Source: Odiellus spinosus
Taxonomy: Eukaryota > Arthropoda > Arachnida > Opiliones > Phalangiidae
NCBI GenBank assembly: GCA_963920705.1
Contig: OY987237.1
Coordinates: 15,406,601-15,470,600, forward strand
Direction of reading: 5' to 3'
DNA length: 64,000 bases
This document shows positions 13,011 through 44,172 of this stretch, in pieces (positions within the stretch are counted from its first letter, which is position 1; every line of letters begins with the position of its first letter). The notes below the pieces were generated by a model, which saw nothing but the letters and a program-made list of their open reading frames with translations, was not told where the DNA came from and made no database searches. Both the position numbers and the translations under genes were made by a program.

Positions 13011-14480
13011 ATGGGAAGCTTATGGGTAGATAAATATCGACCAAACACACTTGGAAAGTTGGATTACCACAAAAGTCAAGCCGGACAACTCAAAAAACTT
13101 GTGAGTAGATATTAATGGTGTAATTAAACAAAGATCTGCTATATAAGAGAGAATAAATTTAGGTTCAAGGGGGTGACTTTCCACATTTTTTGGTCTATGG
13201 CCCATCTGGCGCTGGTAAAAAGACCAGGATAATGTGCGTACTCCGGGAATTGTATGGGCCTGGTGTAGAAAAGCTTAGAATAGAACATCATAACTTTGTT
13301 ACCCCATCCAATCGTAAGATTGAAATTGTCGCTATTGCCAGCAATTATCACATAGAAGTTAACCCGAGGTAATATGTGCCATTAACCTCAATTATCAATC
13401 TTCGAAACCATTTTTTTTAAATGAAAAATAATTGCAGCGATGTAGGGATATATGACAGAGTAGTTGTTCAAGATGTTCTTAAAACTGTTGCCCAAACTCA
13501 GCAGTTGGATTCTAGTTCCCAAAGAGAATTTAAGGGTAAATTAGCCTAAGATATTTTTTGAAAGAGAATATTGGAAAGGTTAAAATTTTTTGCATCGTTT
13601 AGTCGTTGTCTTAATGGAAGTTGATAAATTAACGAAAGATGCCCAGCACGCGTTACGTCGAACGATGGAGAAATATTCTTCAACTTGTCGACTTATTTTA
13701 TGCTGCAACTCGTCGAGTAAAGTTATACCGGCAATTAGAAGCCGTTGTTTATCGATAAGAGTGGCTGCCCCAACTCACACTGAGGTATTTTCAATTAAAA
13801 CCAATGTTTTTACTCTGTGATTGATGAATTTAAATCAAAATTCAACCAATCTAGATCGCGACTATCTTACAAAACATTTGCAAGAAAGAAAATCTTGTAA
13901 TACCCCCTGAACTTGCGACTAGAATCGCTGAGGCGAGCAAACGTAATTTACGCAGGGCAATTTTAATGTGTGAAGCCTGCAAAGTTCAAAGGTTCGAAGA
14001 GTTTTTTTATCCTTTCCATTATGTTTAAGATTCTCAATTAGGCCTATTCAATTTTAAGATACCCTTTCGTACCCGATCAAGAAATCACCATCCCTGATTG
14101 GGAAGTATTTCTCGCTGAAACTGCTAGAATGATCGTACAAGAACAAAGTCCAAAAAGGTTTAAAAAATTTCTTAATTTATCAAATTTACCCAAATTGAAT
14201 ATGTTATTCAATATTTTAAAGACTTTTCCAAGTTCGTGGACGTCTCTACGAGCTCATATCTCACTTAATACCATGCGACATCATTTTCAAGGGTTTGTTA
14301 AGCGAAATGGTTACGAATTGCGATGGAGAACTTAAATGTAGGATTACCCAACTTGCGGCCGAATATGAACATAAGTTACAACTTGGCAGCAAAGCCATTT
14401 TCCATTTAGAAGCTTTTGTCGCTAAATTTATGGCTATTTATAAGGCTTTTTTGGAAGAAGCGATGGGTGGCATGTTTTAA
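13011..14480 (+). CDS. RFC3: replication factor C subunit 3 (clamp loader)
   Basis: Seven exons: 13011-13100, 13163-13368, 13438-13535, 13603-13784, 13855-13991, 14059-14157 and 14222-14480. They give 356 residues, the same length as human RFC3. It begins [20 protein letters not shown]; Walker A is GPSGAGKKT, followed by the Walker B-region stretch [19 protein letters not shown], the sensor region [17 protein letters not shown], and the SRC arginine-finger motif in IRSRCL. The C-terminal collar domain ends [19 protein letters not shown]. Known role: one of five AAA+ subunits that load PCNA onto primed DNA. Two donors are unusual (GTTCGA at 13992, GTTTAA at 14158) but give the expected sequence CKVQRYPF and [15 protein letters not shown] at 14535-14540 probably directs polyadenylation. 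Confidence 0.96.
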
Positions 14481-15003
14481 ATTAATGTAGAATTAGTTTA
14501 ACATTTAAATAACGAAGAGTTAAAAGATTTTTTCAATAAAAATATTTGTCGATGTATAGTTAATTAGTTGCGCTCAAATATTTCTAGCTGGCTGGTTAGA
14601 TTTTCAAGCCAAAGTCTAAAGCTCGATAAAGGCTCAAAACCAGAATTATACTCGAGTTCAGGCTCGAAGCTTGATTAGAAACTCAGAACTCAGCTCGAAA
14701 CGAAACCCAAAGTTGCGTCTCTTAGCTCAGTAAGGAAAATTTTCAGGGCTAGATCTGGAAACCTGAAAATTAGTTCTCGCAAACCCCTAAGTAATTATTA
14801 CAGTTTAATCAATGAAAAAAAAAAATCTGTAAATTCGTAAAAGATTTTATTTTTTAGCCGTATCATGATTTAACCAATACCAATATTTTAACAGATAAAT
14901 CAAAACATATCTACATATTATTTTCGGTTTTTAAATGACATTTTGATAGTTTTTGACGCGGAATTCAACTTAGAATATCAGTTTGCAAAGGCTTAATAAA
15001 AAC
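14481..15003. other. convergent 3' region between RFC3 and DELE1
   Basis: No gene. Contains the RFC3 poly(A) signal and, on the minus strand, AATAAA at 14846-14851 for DELE1. Around 14580-14760 there is a simple, AGCTCG/CTCAAA-rich degenerate stretch. Confidence 0.6.
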
Positions 15004-17099
15004 TTATTGAACAGTCACGAGATTATTAACTTTACTTAGTCGTAAATTCTTATCCGCAACTGATAAGAAATCCAGTTGATTTTCTACGGAAAAATCGTAA
15101 TCATTTACATATTCGTCGCCTATTTTAAAATTAATGACGGGATTGACATTCGTTAAGTTTGGTAGAATAATATCTAAGTAACGAGAAATTGCTATTTCAT
15201 GGACATTTTTATTACTATCGCGGCTATAATTGTACGGTGAAAGTTCAGGGCTCGATGATGATGAGTGTAAAGAGTTTGGTATATGAAGTTTATCCAGTTT
15301 GGGTGTCATCTTATCTTCTAATCGATCAAAATCTAACTCCTCTTCTAAATTGATAAAAATTGGGATCAGTTTATATGAAAAAAGGTCGAAGGTTAGGATC
15401 ATTACCTATGCATTGATCAAAACCAGATTTAGAAGCCATATTGAAGTATTTCTCCGCCATTTCAACATCGGGAGAGATTCCTAAACCATTTTTATAGCAG
15501 TAAGCGAGATAATATTGAGCTTCAGGGTCCTTTTAATTAATATGAATTAAAAAAATAAATTACAAGAAAAACAAAGTTTCAAATCTAACTCCTTCTTCCC
15601 TATTGGTTTTTTAACATCGTCTGCTTATTTGATCTTCCATTTCATTGGTTATTTTATGCCAATGACCTGACAAGAGTCACAAGAATGGAAAAACATTTAA
15701 TAAGCAGAAGACATTTACCCTCAGAAATGAAAGGCCCCTTTAAATTTTGCCTTTATAATATTAACTTGACCTTTGAACTAGCTTCTTTCAGAAGTGGAAA
15801 AGCTAAGTCCCACAGATTTTGCTCGAAATAATGAATTCCCATGTGTGCTATTGCCTAGTAATTAACAAAGTATAAGATAATTAGATTACATGATTAATTA
15901 ACTTTAAAGAAAGTTTAATGTGAAATTACTTGAGGAACTTTTAAATTAGCAGCCTTTTCAATCAGTTCTAAGCCTTTTTGGTAATCTTGGGGGAGATTGC
16001 CTCGACCCTCTATGAAGTAAACACCCAAATTGTAGATCGCCATTGGATGATTAGATTTCGAAGCTTGTTGAAAATGGTAAGCCGCCTTTAAAATACAAAA
16101 AATAACTTATTTTAAAAGTAATTCAAATATTCAATCAAAACATAAAAGGCCCAGTTTAAATATTCACTTTTTCTAAATCTATCTCAGTTCCTTGACCAGT
16201 TTCGTAACAAACTCCCAGATTAAAATGGGCTTTTGCATTTCCTAGTCTCGTTCCTTCTTTGAAATGTGCTAAACCTTTTCGACTGTCCGTATATATGGCC
16301 TTTAAACCAGCAATCGTTTCCAATTCTCCAAAGTATTCTTTTGAAATTTCTTCCAAATCCTTTTTGGATGCGTTAATACTTTCTAAGACCCGCTATGATA
16401 AAATATAAAGGTTGAGATCTTTATTTCGTGAATTATTTCTTATAGAATCCAACCTGTTGTTCAATTTGTAAGGGCGTAGCTTCAGGCACAGTTTCTTTAC
16501 TGATATCGGAAGACTGCTGTCTATGAGTTTTATTAGGTGAATCTGGTAATGCTCGTTTAGCGGCGATGTTTGATTTCCCAGGAAGAGCCGAAACTAACCC
16601 CCATAGTAAACCAGATAATTTTTGGCATAGGAAAGGTTGGGAACACTTGTCTTTCTCTAAAGTTGATTTTACTCTCGAACCACTACATAATCTGAAGTTT
16701 AATCCCAAAGCTAACGCTGTGCCCACCCAACCGACAGTTTCTAGCAAGGAACAGTCATGATGGGGGTAATATTCTCTCTGACCATCGCATGTTCTTCTAC
16801 GATGTTTTTTCCTTCCTTGGTCTTTATCATTAAAACTGTTCCCAAATTGAACACATTGGCTGCAATATAAATTAGGTTAGATTTAGCTTGTTGTGTCAAA
16901 TGTTTTGTAAGATTCGGCTACTTTGAGACTTTGGTTAGCTCTCCAAATGTTTTTGAGTTTCTTGAAAATGAGTTTTTGTCCTTCTGTTGGGTTCGAACCA
17001 ACGTTGTTACAACTGTAAAACATGAAATTTAATAATTTAGTTAATAATTTTACTTAAATCATGAAAATTCTGACCTCTATGCCGGAGGTAGCTCCACAT
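15004..17099 (-). CDS. DELE1: DELE1-like mitochondrial stress relay protein (Sel1 repeats)
   Basis: Eight exons: 17075-17099, 16922-17012, 16454-16859, 16168-16392, 15930-16085, 15771-15854, 15406-15529 and 15004-15344, about 483 residues. The N-terminus (MWSYLRHRVVTTLVRTQQK) is basic and amphipathic, as expected for mitochondrial import. A hydrophobic segment LLETVGWVGTALALGLNF follows near residue 75. Sel1-like repeats then run in series: AKAHFNLGVCYETGQGTEID, MAIYNLGVYFIEGRG, AIAHMGIHYFEQN and PEAQYYLAYCYKNGLGISPD. Order and spacing match DELE1. Known role: on mitochondrial stress DELE1 is cut by OMA1 or held outside, and activates the kinase HRI and the integrated stress response. The first two exons are tiny and were chosen because they keep phase and supply a targeting sequence; they are the least certain part. 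The Ser/Asn-rich C-terminal ~110 residues have no recognised domain. Confidence 0.85.
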
Positions 17100-17904
17100 T
17101 TGTAATTTGATGTTATTGGTTTTAAATATTAATTATATTTTAATTTTTATTGTTACATTTTCTAGAAATAAGAACATGCATGCCCTTGAAGCGGGCCATA
17201 CTTTTTATCTAAAGTTGTACATTCTTACAACTACATATAAATTCTTTGTTTTTCTGAACTATTAATAGTGCGTTAAGTCAGATTCGGTGCTCATATTCTG
17301 TAACCGTTTGAAATCTAGTTTTCGACCCTAGAGGCCCAGTTATAAAAATAGCCTTTGCTTTTTAATGATTGTTTATTTAAAAAAAAAGGTGTAAAAACGA
17401 GTCCTTGACAATAACAATTGAGATTGGCCGGAAACTAGTAACCAACGAGAAATCACATTCCTCTTACCAAGTCACCAGCCTTTGATAGTGGTATGAAGAT
17501 ACACTGATTATTATCCTAAAAACTAAGCAACAGTGTGGGTCATAATTCACACCTTCTCGCAAGCGGGCGCGACCCCAACGGCTGACGGGGTTCCCTAAAA
17601 AAATAATTTTACAATGGAACCAGTAGAAAAAATTAAGATAGGGGTTACTGGTCATAAGGACATTTTTGCGAACCATAGGAGTTAATCCTGAGGAGTAGTT
17701 TTAAAAAATTTCCAATTGTTAATCTTCAACCTTGATAAGCACCGCACTGAACGGTTCCCCCCCCCTTTTTTTTTTTTTTCTTCTCTCTACTTCATGATTC
17801 ATCCTCGCGTACGGCCGGTAAACTACGTAGTTTCAAACCTGTTCAGGCTTAAGCTCCATTGGCCGGATTTGGTCCCCACTTTGGCTTCGCATTTTTGAAA
17901 GAGA
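17100..17904. other. divergent spacer, DELE1 / HIP
   Basis: No gene recognised. A homopolymer run of C then T lies at about 17758-17779. The DELE1 promoter should lie in the left part; no clear core element seen. Confidence 0.5.
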
Positions 17905-17978
17905 GAGAGCGTTTTTATAAAAATTTTCGTGCCTTGGCTTTCACCATTGAGTTGATTCTGAAGTTGTGAAATTTGAAG
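17905..17978 (+). promoter_or_regulatory. proposed HIP core promoter and 5' UTR exon
   Basis: TTTTTATAAAAAT near 17911-17923 could be the TATA element. A non-coding exon would end with TTGAAG at 17978 before the donor GTAAAG, and splice to the acceptor TTTCAG at 18928-18933, fourteen bases before the HIP ATG. This is inferred from splice signals alone. Confidence 0.4.
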
Positions 17979-18424
17979 GTAAAGAAATGGTTATTATTTC
18001 AAGTAAAATATTAAGTGTCATTTAATTTTAGTTGGGCTGTTAGTTAAGCCTAACATTTCACCACGTTGAAAACCTGTTTGTATTAGTTATTGTGAATTTG
18101 GGTAATGTTATTAATCTGTGGCAAATAGGCCTAATCATGCCTTAATATCTGAATATGATGAATCATGATCTTAGTAAGGATTAATGCTCGTAATTAACGG
18201 CTTTGTTATGAAGTTTTCAGATTCGCTGCTTTGTAAATTGATAATAAGGACTTCAAGAACGCTTGCTTCAATCCTTTTCAATCGATGCCTCTGATTAAAA
18301 TAATCCTTTAAGGGCGCTCGTTCCAAGTTTGAATGCTTAGTAGAGTAACTAAAGTTAATATATTAGAGTTAATATATTACATTTAAACTCCAAATTGGGT
18401 TGAAATATTTGCACATTCAAACTT

Positions 18425-18874
18425 TTGCTCCTTACAGGTTTATTTTATGTCGTTTTTACAGATTTGACCTTCAAGATAAAAGCGGCTCCCACTGAGGGGC
18501 TAATCACTCTCATATTCCTGTATACCAATTATGGATTACGCGCAATCATTTTAGCACTGTCAAATGCAGTGGTTTTAAAGATTACTCTTAATCCTTTTAG
18601 TACAGTCAAATGTACAGCCTTTACGCCGATTACGTTGAGTGACTGGCCCCTCGCCTTCCACACCGAAGGAGTGCTGCGTCAGAAAAAATATAATAATAAT
18701 GAGACTAGAACTGTTGTAGCAATAATCTGGGATCAAATTAGGCGTTTAGTATTCATGAAACTGCTTTTCCCGAGTAATCGTAAATGTTTTCTAGGGTTGA
18801 ATTATACGACTTTAAGGAATCTTTTTATTCAAACCCTTTTGAAAACAGCGTACACTATACAATTTCTTCCATGA
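18425..18874 (+). other. open frame in the HIP 5' intron, probably non-coding
   Basis: A 149-codon stop-free stretch without an ATG at its left end. The translation is hydrophobic in places and matches no family I know. It lies inside the proposed 5' UTR intron. I list it only because a stop-free run of this length is somewhat long for such AT-rich DNA. Confidence 0.15.
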
Positions 18875-18947
18875 TTATCCGAAAGCTTTAGGTTTGAAAA
18901 GATGTTAATCTTCAAAATTATTTCTCATTTCAGACTACACCCTAAAA

Positions 18948-37489
<18,542 letters not shown>

Positions 37490-38388
37490 ATATCCCATAC
37501 TTTCCAACATCCACGGATTATTTCATGTAAAACATATATTTGCTCCGAATTTCCCTCGTCTTTTTTACATATACATTGTCAAGAAAAACCAGTCATATTA
37601 CAAAAAAAAAAAAAAAACTAAATTTTTTTTTTTTTTATCGCACCTCCGTTTGATGATTAATCGGAATTTAATTAATTCAGAAATTAATAAACCGTTTAAG
37701 GTACAACGTTTCCTACTTATATTAAAACGAAATGTAATTAGTATAGCCTTAATTTCAAGAGATATAAAAATTAACCTTTTGGAAATAAAGCTTTGCCAAC
37801 CAATTATAGTTTAAAGCATTTTTTTATTTTTTTTTATTTAAAAAAAAAAAAACGAAAACAAATTTTACATAAAATGATACGTTAAGCCTAACTTACATGG
37901 AACTAATAAAGATAAAGGCTTATTTTAATGTTGAAACATTACTATTTTAATAGGCTTTATATTTATTAGTTCTATCATAAGTAAATATTATTGAGAAAGG
38001 TTTGTTACGTCATACTTTGATTTTATAAAAATAACAAAAAACTTGAGAAATTCGACATATTTTAATATATAATTAATTTTAATTATATAATATATTTTAA
38101 TAGAGATAGTCCAGTCTTTAACGAGTATTTAGGTATGTCTTTCCAGTCGAGATTATTTCGTAATGTTTTAATTAAATCCTGTCTAGTTTTAATTATTATT
38201 TAAAATTAATTAAATTATTCACCATTTTAAACAACTTTCCTAAGTTCTGGTCACGTCAACGAAGATAAAAGCTTTCAAATATCTTGATGAAATTTGTACC
38301 ACGTGGTCATATGGCCCCGCAAATGTTGCTATTTGTAAATTATACCATAATCTTTATGGAATGTATGTTTGGGTTTGTTAATAGCCAT
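37490..38388. other. convergent 3' region between HIP and otopetrin
   Basis: No gene. Holds the HIP poly(A) signals, A- and T-tracts around 37601-37636 and 37818-37852, and palindromic AATTAA/ATATAATATAT-type AT-rich sequence near 38060-38105. Confidence 0.6.
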
Positions 38389-41257
38389 TTAACTATTCGG
38401 CAATTTGACCCGGTATGATCTTCTCCAAGCTTCCATGAGAACCACGGATGAATGAAATCTGTAAAATACCACGAGTGGTAACGCGATTCTCGTAAAAATG
38501 CCCCACGGAAGTTTGCCGTAAAAGTCCAATTGCATCGGGCTGAAGACGTGATTTTGAGCAGTGAACAGTTCCACCATCCATAACACGATGTTTGTAAAGA
38601 CCAGATACATAACCACTTGACGTCCCGGTCTGGTACGCCGCCCTTCTTGACCAGGAACGTAATTTCGTTCGATTACTTGTCGTATGAACAACGATTGTAA
38701 CGAAGCGTGAAATACCATCAAGGCACCGTCGATAAACAGTACCATCTTGTTGGTATCGAAAAGATCGGTTCCTCCTACGATCATACTGGATGTACCGTAC
38801 GCGAAGACTGACAACACCGCCGTCCCTTGTACCAAATCGCTCAACTTTCGGTTGCGACGGAAACGGAAGCGTAATCTCTGGATTTGACAAATTCCTAACA
38901 GAACGGCGAGAGACGATGTACCTAGTACGGCGGTGTGCATTGTGATCAAAGCGAAGAGAGTGTCGAAGTGGAAGTCGTGATCGTGATTTAGTACGAAGAA
39001 TAGTATCAAGATGATCAATCCGCAAACCAGTACCAATAGTCCCAGGAATAAGCCTTTGCTAGAACCTTTGCAATCCAATTTACGCGTATCTTTGTGGTTT
39101 TTGTGATTTCCTTTGTCTTGGTCGGTATCTATATTGGATGATCGCTGGCGTTTGCAACCCGGGTCCCAGTCCGCGTTTTTCCAAAAGATGAATATTATAG
39201 CCGCCGCGATTAGGTTGTATTGAACGGTGAAAGGTGACAAATACGGTTGAGCCATGTCCCATATCTCGCCGATAGTCGAGTTTTGCAGGCAGTATCTTAG
39301 GGTCAGTATGTCTTCCATGTTTTCGTCTAGAGGTTTCCACAGACAATTGGCAGTTACTGCGTTAAAAATTTCGAATTATGACTTGGTCAATCCAACAAGC
39401 TAAGGTTAAACCACAATACCGAAACTCCTATGGTGTCCGTCTTCACTCATGGCGTGCTGCGTAACGTTAAAGTTTTTTGGTGGCCATCTTTGACTGAAAT
39501 TGTGAGGGACGTGAATGTGACCTAGGTATTCCGACGTTGTCTCCCAAATTACCACTTTGATCCAAGCCGCTAAGTTAGCCGACATTAAATGCATTAGAGA
39601 CACGTGACGAAACCAACCCAATGATCTGACCGCTTCCTGAAAGTGTAGTTGAACATTTAATTTTAGTCTAGCGCTTCTGTTTTAGAGACAGAATCATTGG
39701 ATGAATGCGCAAGTACCTGCGAGTTGAGAAACAGGAAGTGCATTTGTAGAAACGTGAAAAGGCACGATAGGATAGGTTGAGCCATATTGATTTCGTCAGT
39801 GCAAGGCTTCGCTAGAGTGAAGATAGTGGCGATTTCCAGACCGCTAGTTATTAACGTACCCAGGCCGAACACTATAAAGTAATTATGTTAAATTTCCAAG
39901 TTATTCCATAGTTAATTAGCGCGAATTGTTAAAACTTACGTAGCACCCCCGTTCGAAGGAAGATACTTATGTCTGGGTTATGATAAATAGTTCTCCTGAC
40001 GATTTGACCGCCTCGTTCCAAGTCATCACCCGTTAACTTGGGACATCTGTCCACCATCAGACAGATGTAGATGCTCATCAGGCATATGACTCCACCACCC
40101 GTTAAAAACGTGTACAAGTAACCCTGCAAACATTTAGTAAATAAGAAATTTGAAAAGTTTTAGCGAGAATCTTCGTCTTTAAATACTTACGTGATAAAAT
40201 AATAGTGGAATAGGGTTATTTAAAACTTCTGTCGTCACAAGAACGGCCGTGGCGACCAGCAATAACTTGGCGTATAAACTGCTTAGGACGTGCATTGTCT
40301 CATTGCAAGCCCCTCGTTTCCTGAAATCCACAGGAAAAAAAATCATTTAGTAGTGTTTAGTTTAAACATAAGACCATATGTTATTCTGGATTAAGCTAGG
40401 ATTAGTTCAAGATTATCTCTTGGACAACTTCAAGCCACCTCTCTTGGCACCAAATTCTGTTTTTTGAAAATGCTGTTTTTAAGTAACGCCTATTTAACTA
40501 CTTAAGAGGCTGGTAAACCACCAGGATTCGTACACGACCTGGAAATGTCAGGGAATTTGTAAATTGATCCAAAGGTCAGGGAATTTGTAAATTGATCCAA
40601 AGGTCAGGGAATTTGTAAATTGACCCTAAAGGTCAGAGAAAGGTTAGGGAATTTGAAACTTAAAAGTGGGAATTGCCAAGAGTTCGCTCTTAAGAATAAA
40701 TTCGTGTAAAATTGGTCGGGAAAATTATTTAGAAATGGTCAGGGAAATCCTGGAGAAGTCGGGGAAATTAACTAACCCTGACAACGTTAAATTATCTTAG
40801 GTGACATTGACCGCGAGTATTTAAAACCTCGGTCTGGGTGAACTTACCTGTGTTGAATATATCCTTCATCGGACCCACCACTGTGTCTTTTCTTAACCAC
40901 GACGTTGGTCGTGTTGGGCAACGCTGGCGTATTCTCGCCAACCGGTTGTCCATTTTCGGCGGTGAAACTATTCGTCCGACTACCACCAGTTTGTCCGTTA
41001 TTACCGGACGTGACGCATTCCGGTGGCGGAGGTGGTAATGGCGGGGGTGCCGGTATACCATTCTCTTCAGGTTCTAGCGATTCCTGGGGAGGTGGTAAGG
41101 GCGGTGGTTCTGGGATACTGTTATTGCGTTGCATCTCGTATCTCGTCTTCACCAAGGTGATATCCTCTAGGTCGTCTTGAGGTGACCTCTTCGGTATCAT
41201 CTGTCGTTCCTGTGACGGAGCGATAAAAATATTCCAAGCTTTGTATAATGGGTCCAT
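38389..41257 (-). CDS. otopetrin family proton channel
   Basis: Six exons: 40848-41257, 40191-40320, 39940-40123, 39717-39871, 39420-39636 and 38389-39356, about 687 residues. The N-terminal ~135 residues are a cytosolic Pro-rich region with two polyproline runs (PEPPPLPPPQE, PAPPPLPPPPPE). Membrane segments follow, including KLLLVATAVLVTTEVL, FLTGGGVICLMSIYICLMV, LFGLGTLITSGLEIATIFTL and VSLMHLMSANLAAWIKVVIW. The last exon has FTVQYNLIAAAIIFIFWKNA, a hallmark of otopetrins, and several more helices up to PWGIFTRIALPLVVFYRFHS. Known role: otopetrins form proton-selective channels used for sour sensing and otolith/pH functions; insect members act in acid taste. Which member this is cannot be told. 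The start was taken as the only ATG giving a clean first exon; further 5' exons are possible. Intron 1 contains a GTCAGGG-family repeat. Confidence 0.92.
40524..40785 (+). repeat. GTCAGGG-family dispersed element, copy 4 (in otopetrin intron 1)
   Basis: Three or more tandem copies of a unit AAAGGTCAGGGAATTTGTAA, about 28 bp each, then diverged family sequence ending GGTCAGGGAAATCCTGGAGA and ACCCTGACAACG. The shared middle body is missing. Confidence 0.65.
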
Positions 41258-42059
41258 TAAACGGAATTTTAATATAAAGTGGGGGGTTATAGGGATACGT
41301 AAAGAAGTAACCGGGTAATACTTGAAAAATTTGTTTCTGATATATTTCTTAAGGGGAATAACACTTGTTTAAATATTTCCAAAGTCCCTTCTTGGGCAAA
41401 ATTGATCGATCAGAATAAGATAAATATTGTGACGTAAATTTAATTTCACGTGACGTAGTAGTTTATTTTAAAGCGAAGGTGACACAGGCTTCTGATTATT
41501 CTTTAATGTTTCCCGTGAATGTCTGTTAACGAAATTATTGGAACAACTTCACACGGACATTAAATATATTTGTTCATTGGTTACATTAATATTCGCGCGC
41601 GCAATTCTTTTAAAAACGTTTCTGACGTCATCGCGTAAAATTAAATCCATTTATTTTCGTACTCCAACACTTAATAAACATCACTTAAATCGCGTTTTCC
41701 GTTTTTGAAGTTTTGTTATATTCGTTTAAAAAAAGGATCTTTGAAATAACTATTAATTTTTGGCGGTGTTCTTGAGACTTTTAAATATAGTTTTAGGGTC
41801 CTATTTTGATTGGATACCCCGCTGGAGTTGTATACGATAGTGTTTTTTAGTTGTAGAAAAATGAGTCCAACCATTAACGAGACACTTCCTCATTTGAAAG
41901 TGGGGAGACTGTTACGTTTGCCTCCTAACCCTTTCTGTTTTTTGAGTCTCTCATAGATCTTTATTATTTTTGATGTTCCATATGTCTACATCTACTTTAA
42001 ACGACCCTTTCATTAAACTTAATCGTTTTTGTGTGTGTACTAACTTCTACAGCGTTTAT
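41258..42059 (-). promoter_or_regulatory. upstream region of the otopetrin gene
   Basis: No gene. A perfect TGACGTCA (CRE-type palindrome) at 41623-41630 follows a GCGCGCGC run at 41595-41602. Promoter function is inferred from position only. Confidence 0.35.
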
Positions 42060-42060
42060 A

Positions 42061-42775
42061 CAGGGTGTTTCGGAAATGATGGACCGAGCTATGGGTTCTA
42101 CCAGAAGCCGATGAAACCCTCCTTTGAAGTCTATTACTCCCGGGTCTTGTCTACCCCTCTCTGTATGGGTTATTCTCAAAAGGCGCGATTCGTACGCCTC
42201 CTAACGGTAGATATTTTCGGAGCTGGAGTTCGTCGAGCAAATATCTCTAGCAGCCTTGGAATTCGTTAAAAAACGTCGTCGTTTGTGGAGAGAGAGAATT
42301 TCCAATTTTCCGTAGACAGGGGGGATGAAGTAGGACCCCTTCTAACTCGTAAAATTGTGAATTTTACCCATACAGAGAGGAGCGCTATATGGAACATTGG
42401 AGTAGTAGACTTCAAAGGAGGGTTTCATCGGCTTCTGGTTCTACGGGTCATTTTAAGACGAAAATGAACTATGACGTTTTGTCCTACGGGGCACCGTTTA
42501 AGAGTTACGAAATGAATCATGTAAGGATGACCCCTTAACGTATACTCAATGATAAAATACGTTTAGTTATTTAACTAGTTTTTAAAAGAACGCGTTTGAA
42601 AAAAATTGATTTTCAGCATTGAGTATACGTTTATTAACGTACGTTAAGGGGTCATCCGTACATGATTCATTTCGTAACTCTTAAACGGCGCCCCGTACGA
42701 CAAAACGTTATAGACCATTTTCATCTTAAAATGACCCATAGTAGCTCGGTCCTACCACCATTTCGAAACACCCTG
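42061..42775. mobile_element. foldback element interrupted by a younger element
   Basis: Ends CAGGGTGTTTCG (42061) and its complement (42764-42775). The two arms pair over most of about 170 bp once the inserted CAGAAGCCG element (42102-42437) is removed: GGACCGAGCTA.., GGGTCATTTTAAGA, GTTTAAGAGTTACGAAATGA, GGATGACCCCTTAACGTA and TATACTCAATG occur in both arms. No open frame and no clear target duplication. Confidence 0.85.
42102..42437 (+). mobile_element. CAGAAGCCG element copy 2 (336 bp, 7-bp TSD)
   Basis: Target duplication GTTCTAC at 42095-42101 and 42438-42444. Inserted into the left arm of the foldback element at 42061-42775. Confidence 0.95.
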
Positions 42776-43885
42776 TTCAGTAATGGCGGTAGACAGTAGT
42801 ATAGTAATCAAGCGGATTGATATCTAATGTTAAACCCCGTATTAATTTTGTAGACTTGAACAATAATTTGTTAAAGGGAATGTGATATGATTTAAAATTA
42901 GATTATTTATAAACTGTTATAATATTCAAGGGAGAATGAACCAGACAACATATTCCATCGATTATTAAATTTTTATCTTAGTTAGGCTTAACAAGGATTC
43001 ATGGAGATTTAATATCTCAGCTTTTGAAGGCTACATTTATCAAACTTTAAATATATTTCCGAGAACTTAACTGCAGGAATAAGCAAATATAAATTACTAT
43101 GACAAAGAGTTTGGACGCGTGAGATGTGACGTCAACGAAATGACAGTAGGGGACTCGCTAAAATATTTAAAATTCCTTTAAAGTATCTCGCGAGACTTTC
43201 ACTTTGAAAAAATAAATCTTTTTCCGATGTCACTTAAAAGAATCAAACGATTTAATTACGACCTTGTTTGGAGATGCGAACGGAAGAGCCCTTCATTCAA
43301 TTTAAATACGTATTGACAGTTGAAATTACATTTATTTTGAGTTCAATCCACTTGCGCTGAGTAATATAACAGATGTTTACCGACTTCCATTAGAGTTAAG
43401 TTCTCTCAGCGTGTGTTTTTTGTAGGGTTAATAAACAATCAAGACTAAATTATTAAAGGGAAACTTGGAGCTAAAAATGTAACAGCTTTTGAATTTATTT
43501 TCGATAATTTCATATATTTCTTTTTAATTAGAAACATTAAAAATAGTTTATACTATTATTCATCCTATCTTTGAAAAGGTTTTAACAATTTTATGAAGCT
43601 TTCGTGGGTAGAAAAAATACATTTATTTATTTGGTGAAGACTTGACTCGCACTTGGTTTAATTTGTTCAGGTTTTATGGTAATTACCTTCATTGTACTTG
43701 ACTTAGTACTAATTTATAGAGGATAAAGTTCACTAACCTTTCAGACTTATTATAATTATTATTAATCTTAATTAATCCAAGGGAAATTTGGACCTAAAAA
43801 TTTACCATACTTTAAATTAATTCTAATTGTGGGAAAAATCTGGAGATTCCGAAAATAAATTTAAAAGCTGTTTCATTTCTAGCTT
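42776..43885. other. AT-rich stretch without recognised features
   Basis: No gene or repeat recognised apart from a TGACGTCA at 43127-43134. Confidence 0.5.
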
Positions 43886-44172
43886 AGGGTTGACCACAGG
43901 TCAGGGAAAAGTCAGGGAATTTGATATTTTGATATTTAAAGATCTTTCAAGAAGCCAGGAAATTACAATCATTATCTGCGAAAAAGATTCTCAGCTGGCC
44001 GTGTTTAGTTGTATAGATTAGAACAAAGATACGCCTGCAACAAAGTTTGGCGAACGTGATTGAAAAATAATATAAAAAATTAAAGGTTAAAAATCGGGTA
44101 GTATTAGCTGAAGCTGTCAGGGAAAATCGTTGCAAAAGGTCAGGGAAAAATGACAAAATTGTGGCAACCCTG
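43886..44172 (+). repeat. GTCAGGG-family dispersed element, copy 5
   Basis: Near full length: left end AGGGTTGACCACAGGTCAGG, body with GAACAAAGATACGCCTGCAA, right end GTGGCAACCCTG. The flanks share TAGCT on both sides, a possible remnant of a target duplication. Confidence 0.85.

Noticed and set aside
16986-17002. A perfect tRNA T-arm look-alike (5-bp stem, TTCGAA loop)
   Set aside because: No D-arm, anticodon arm or acceptor stem at the right distances on either strand; it lies in a DELE1 exon.
38393-39025. 210-codon frame overlapping the last otopetrin exon
   Set aside because: Shadow of the otopetrin reading frame on the same strand; arginine-rich and without family resemblance.
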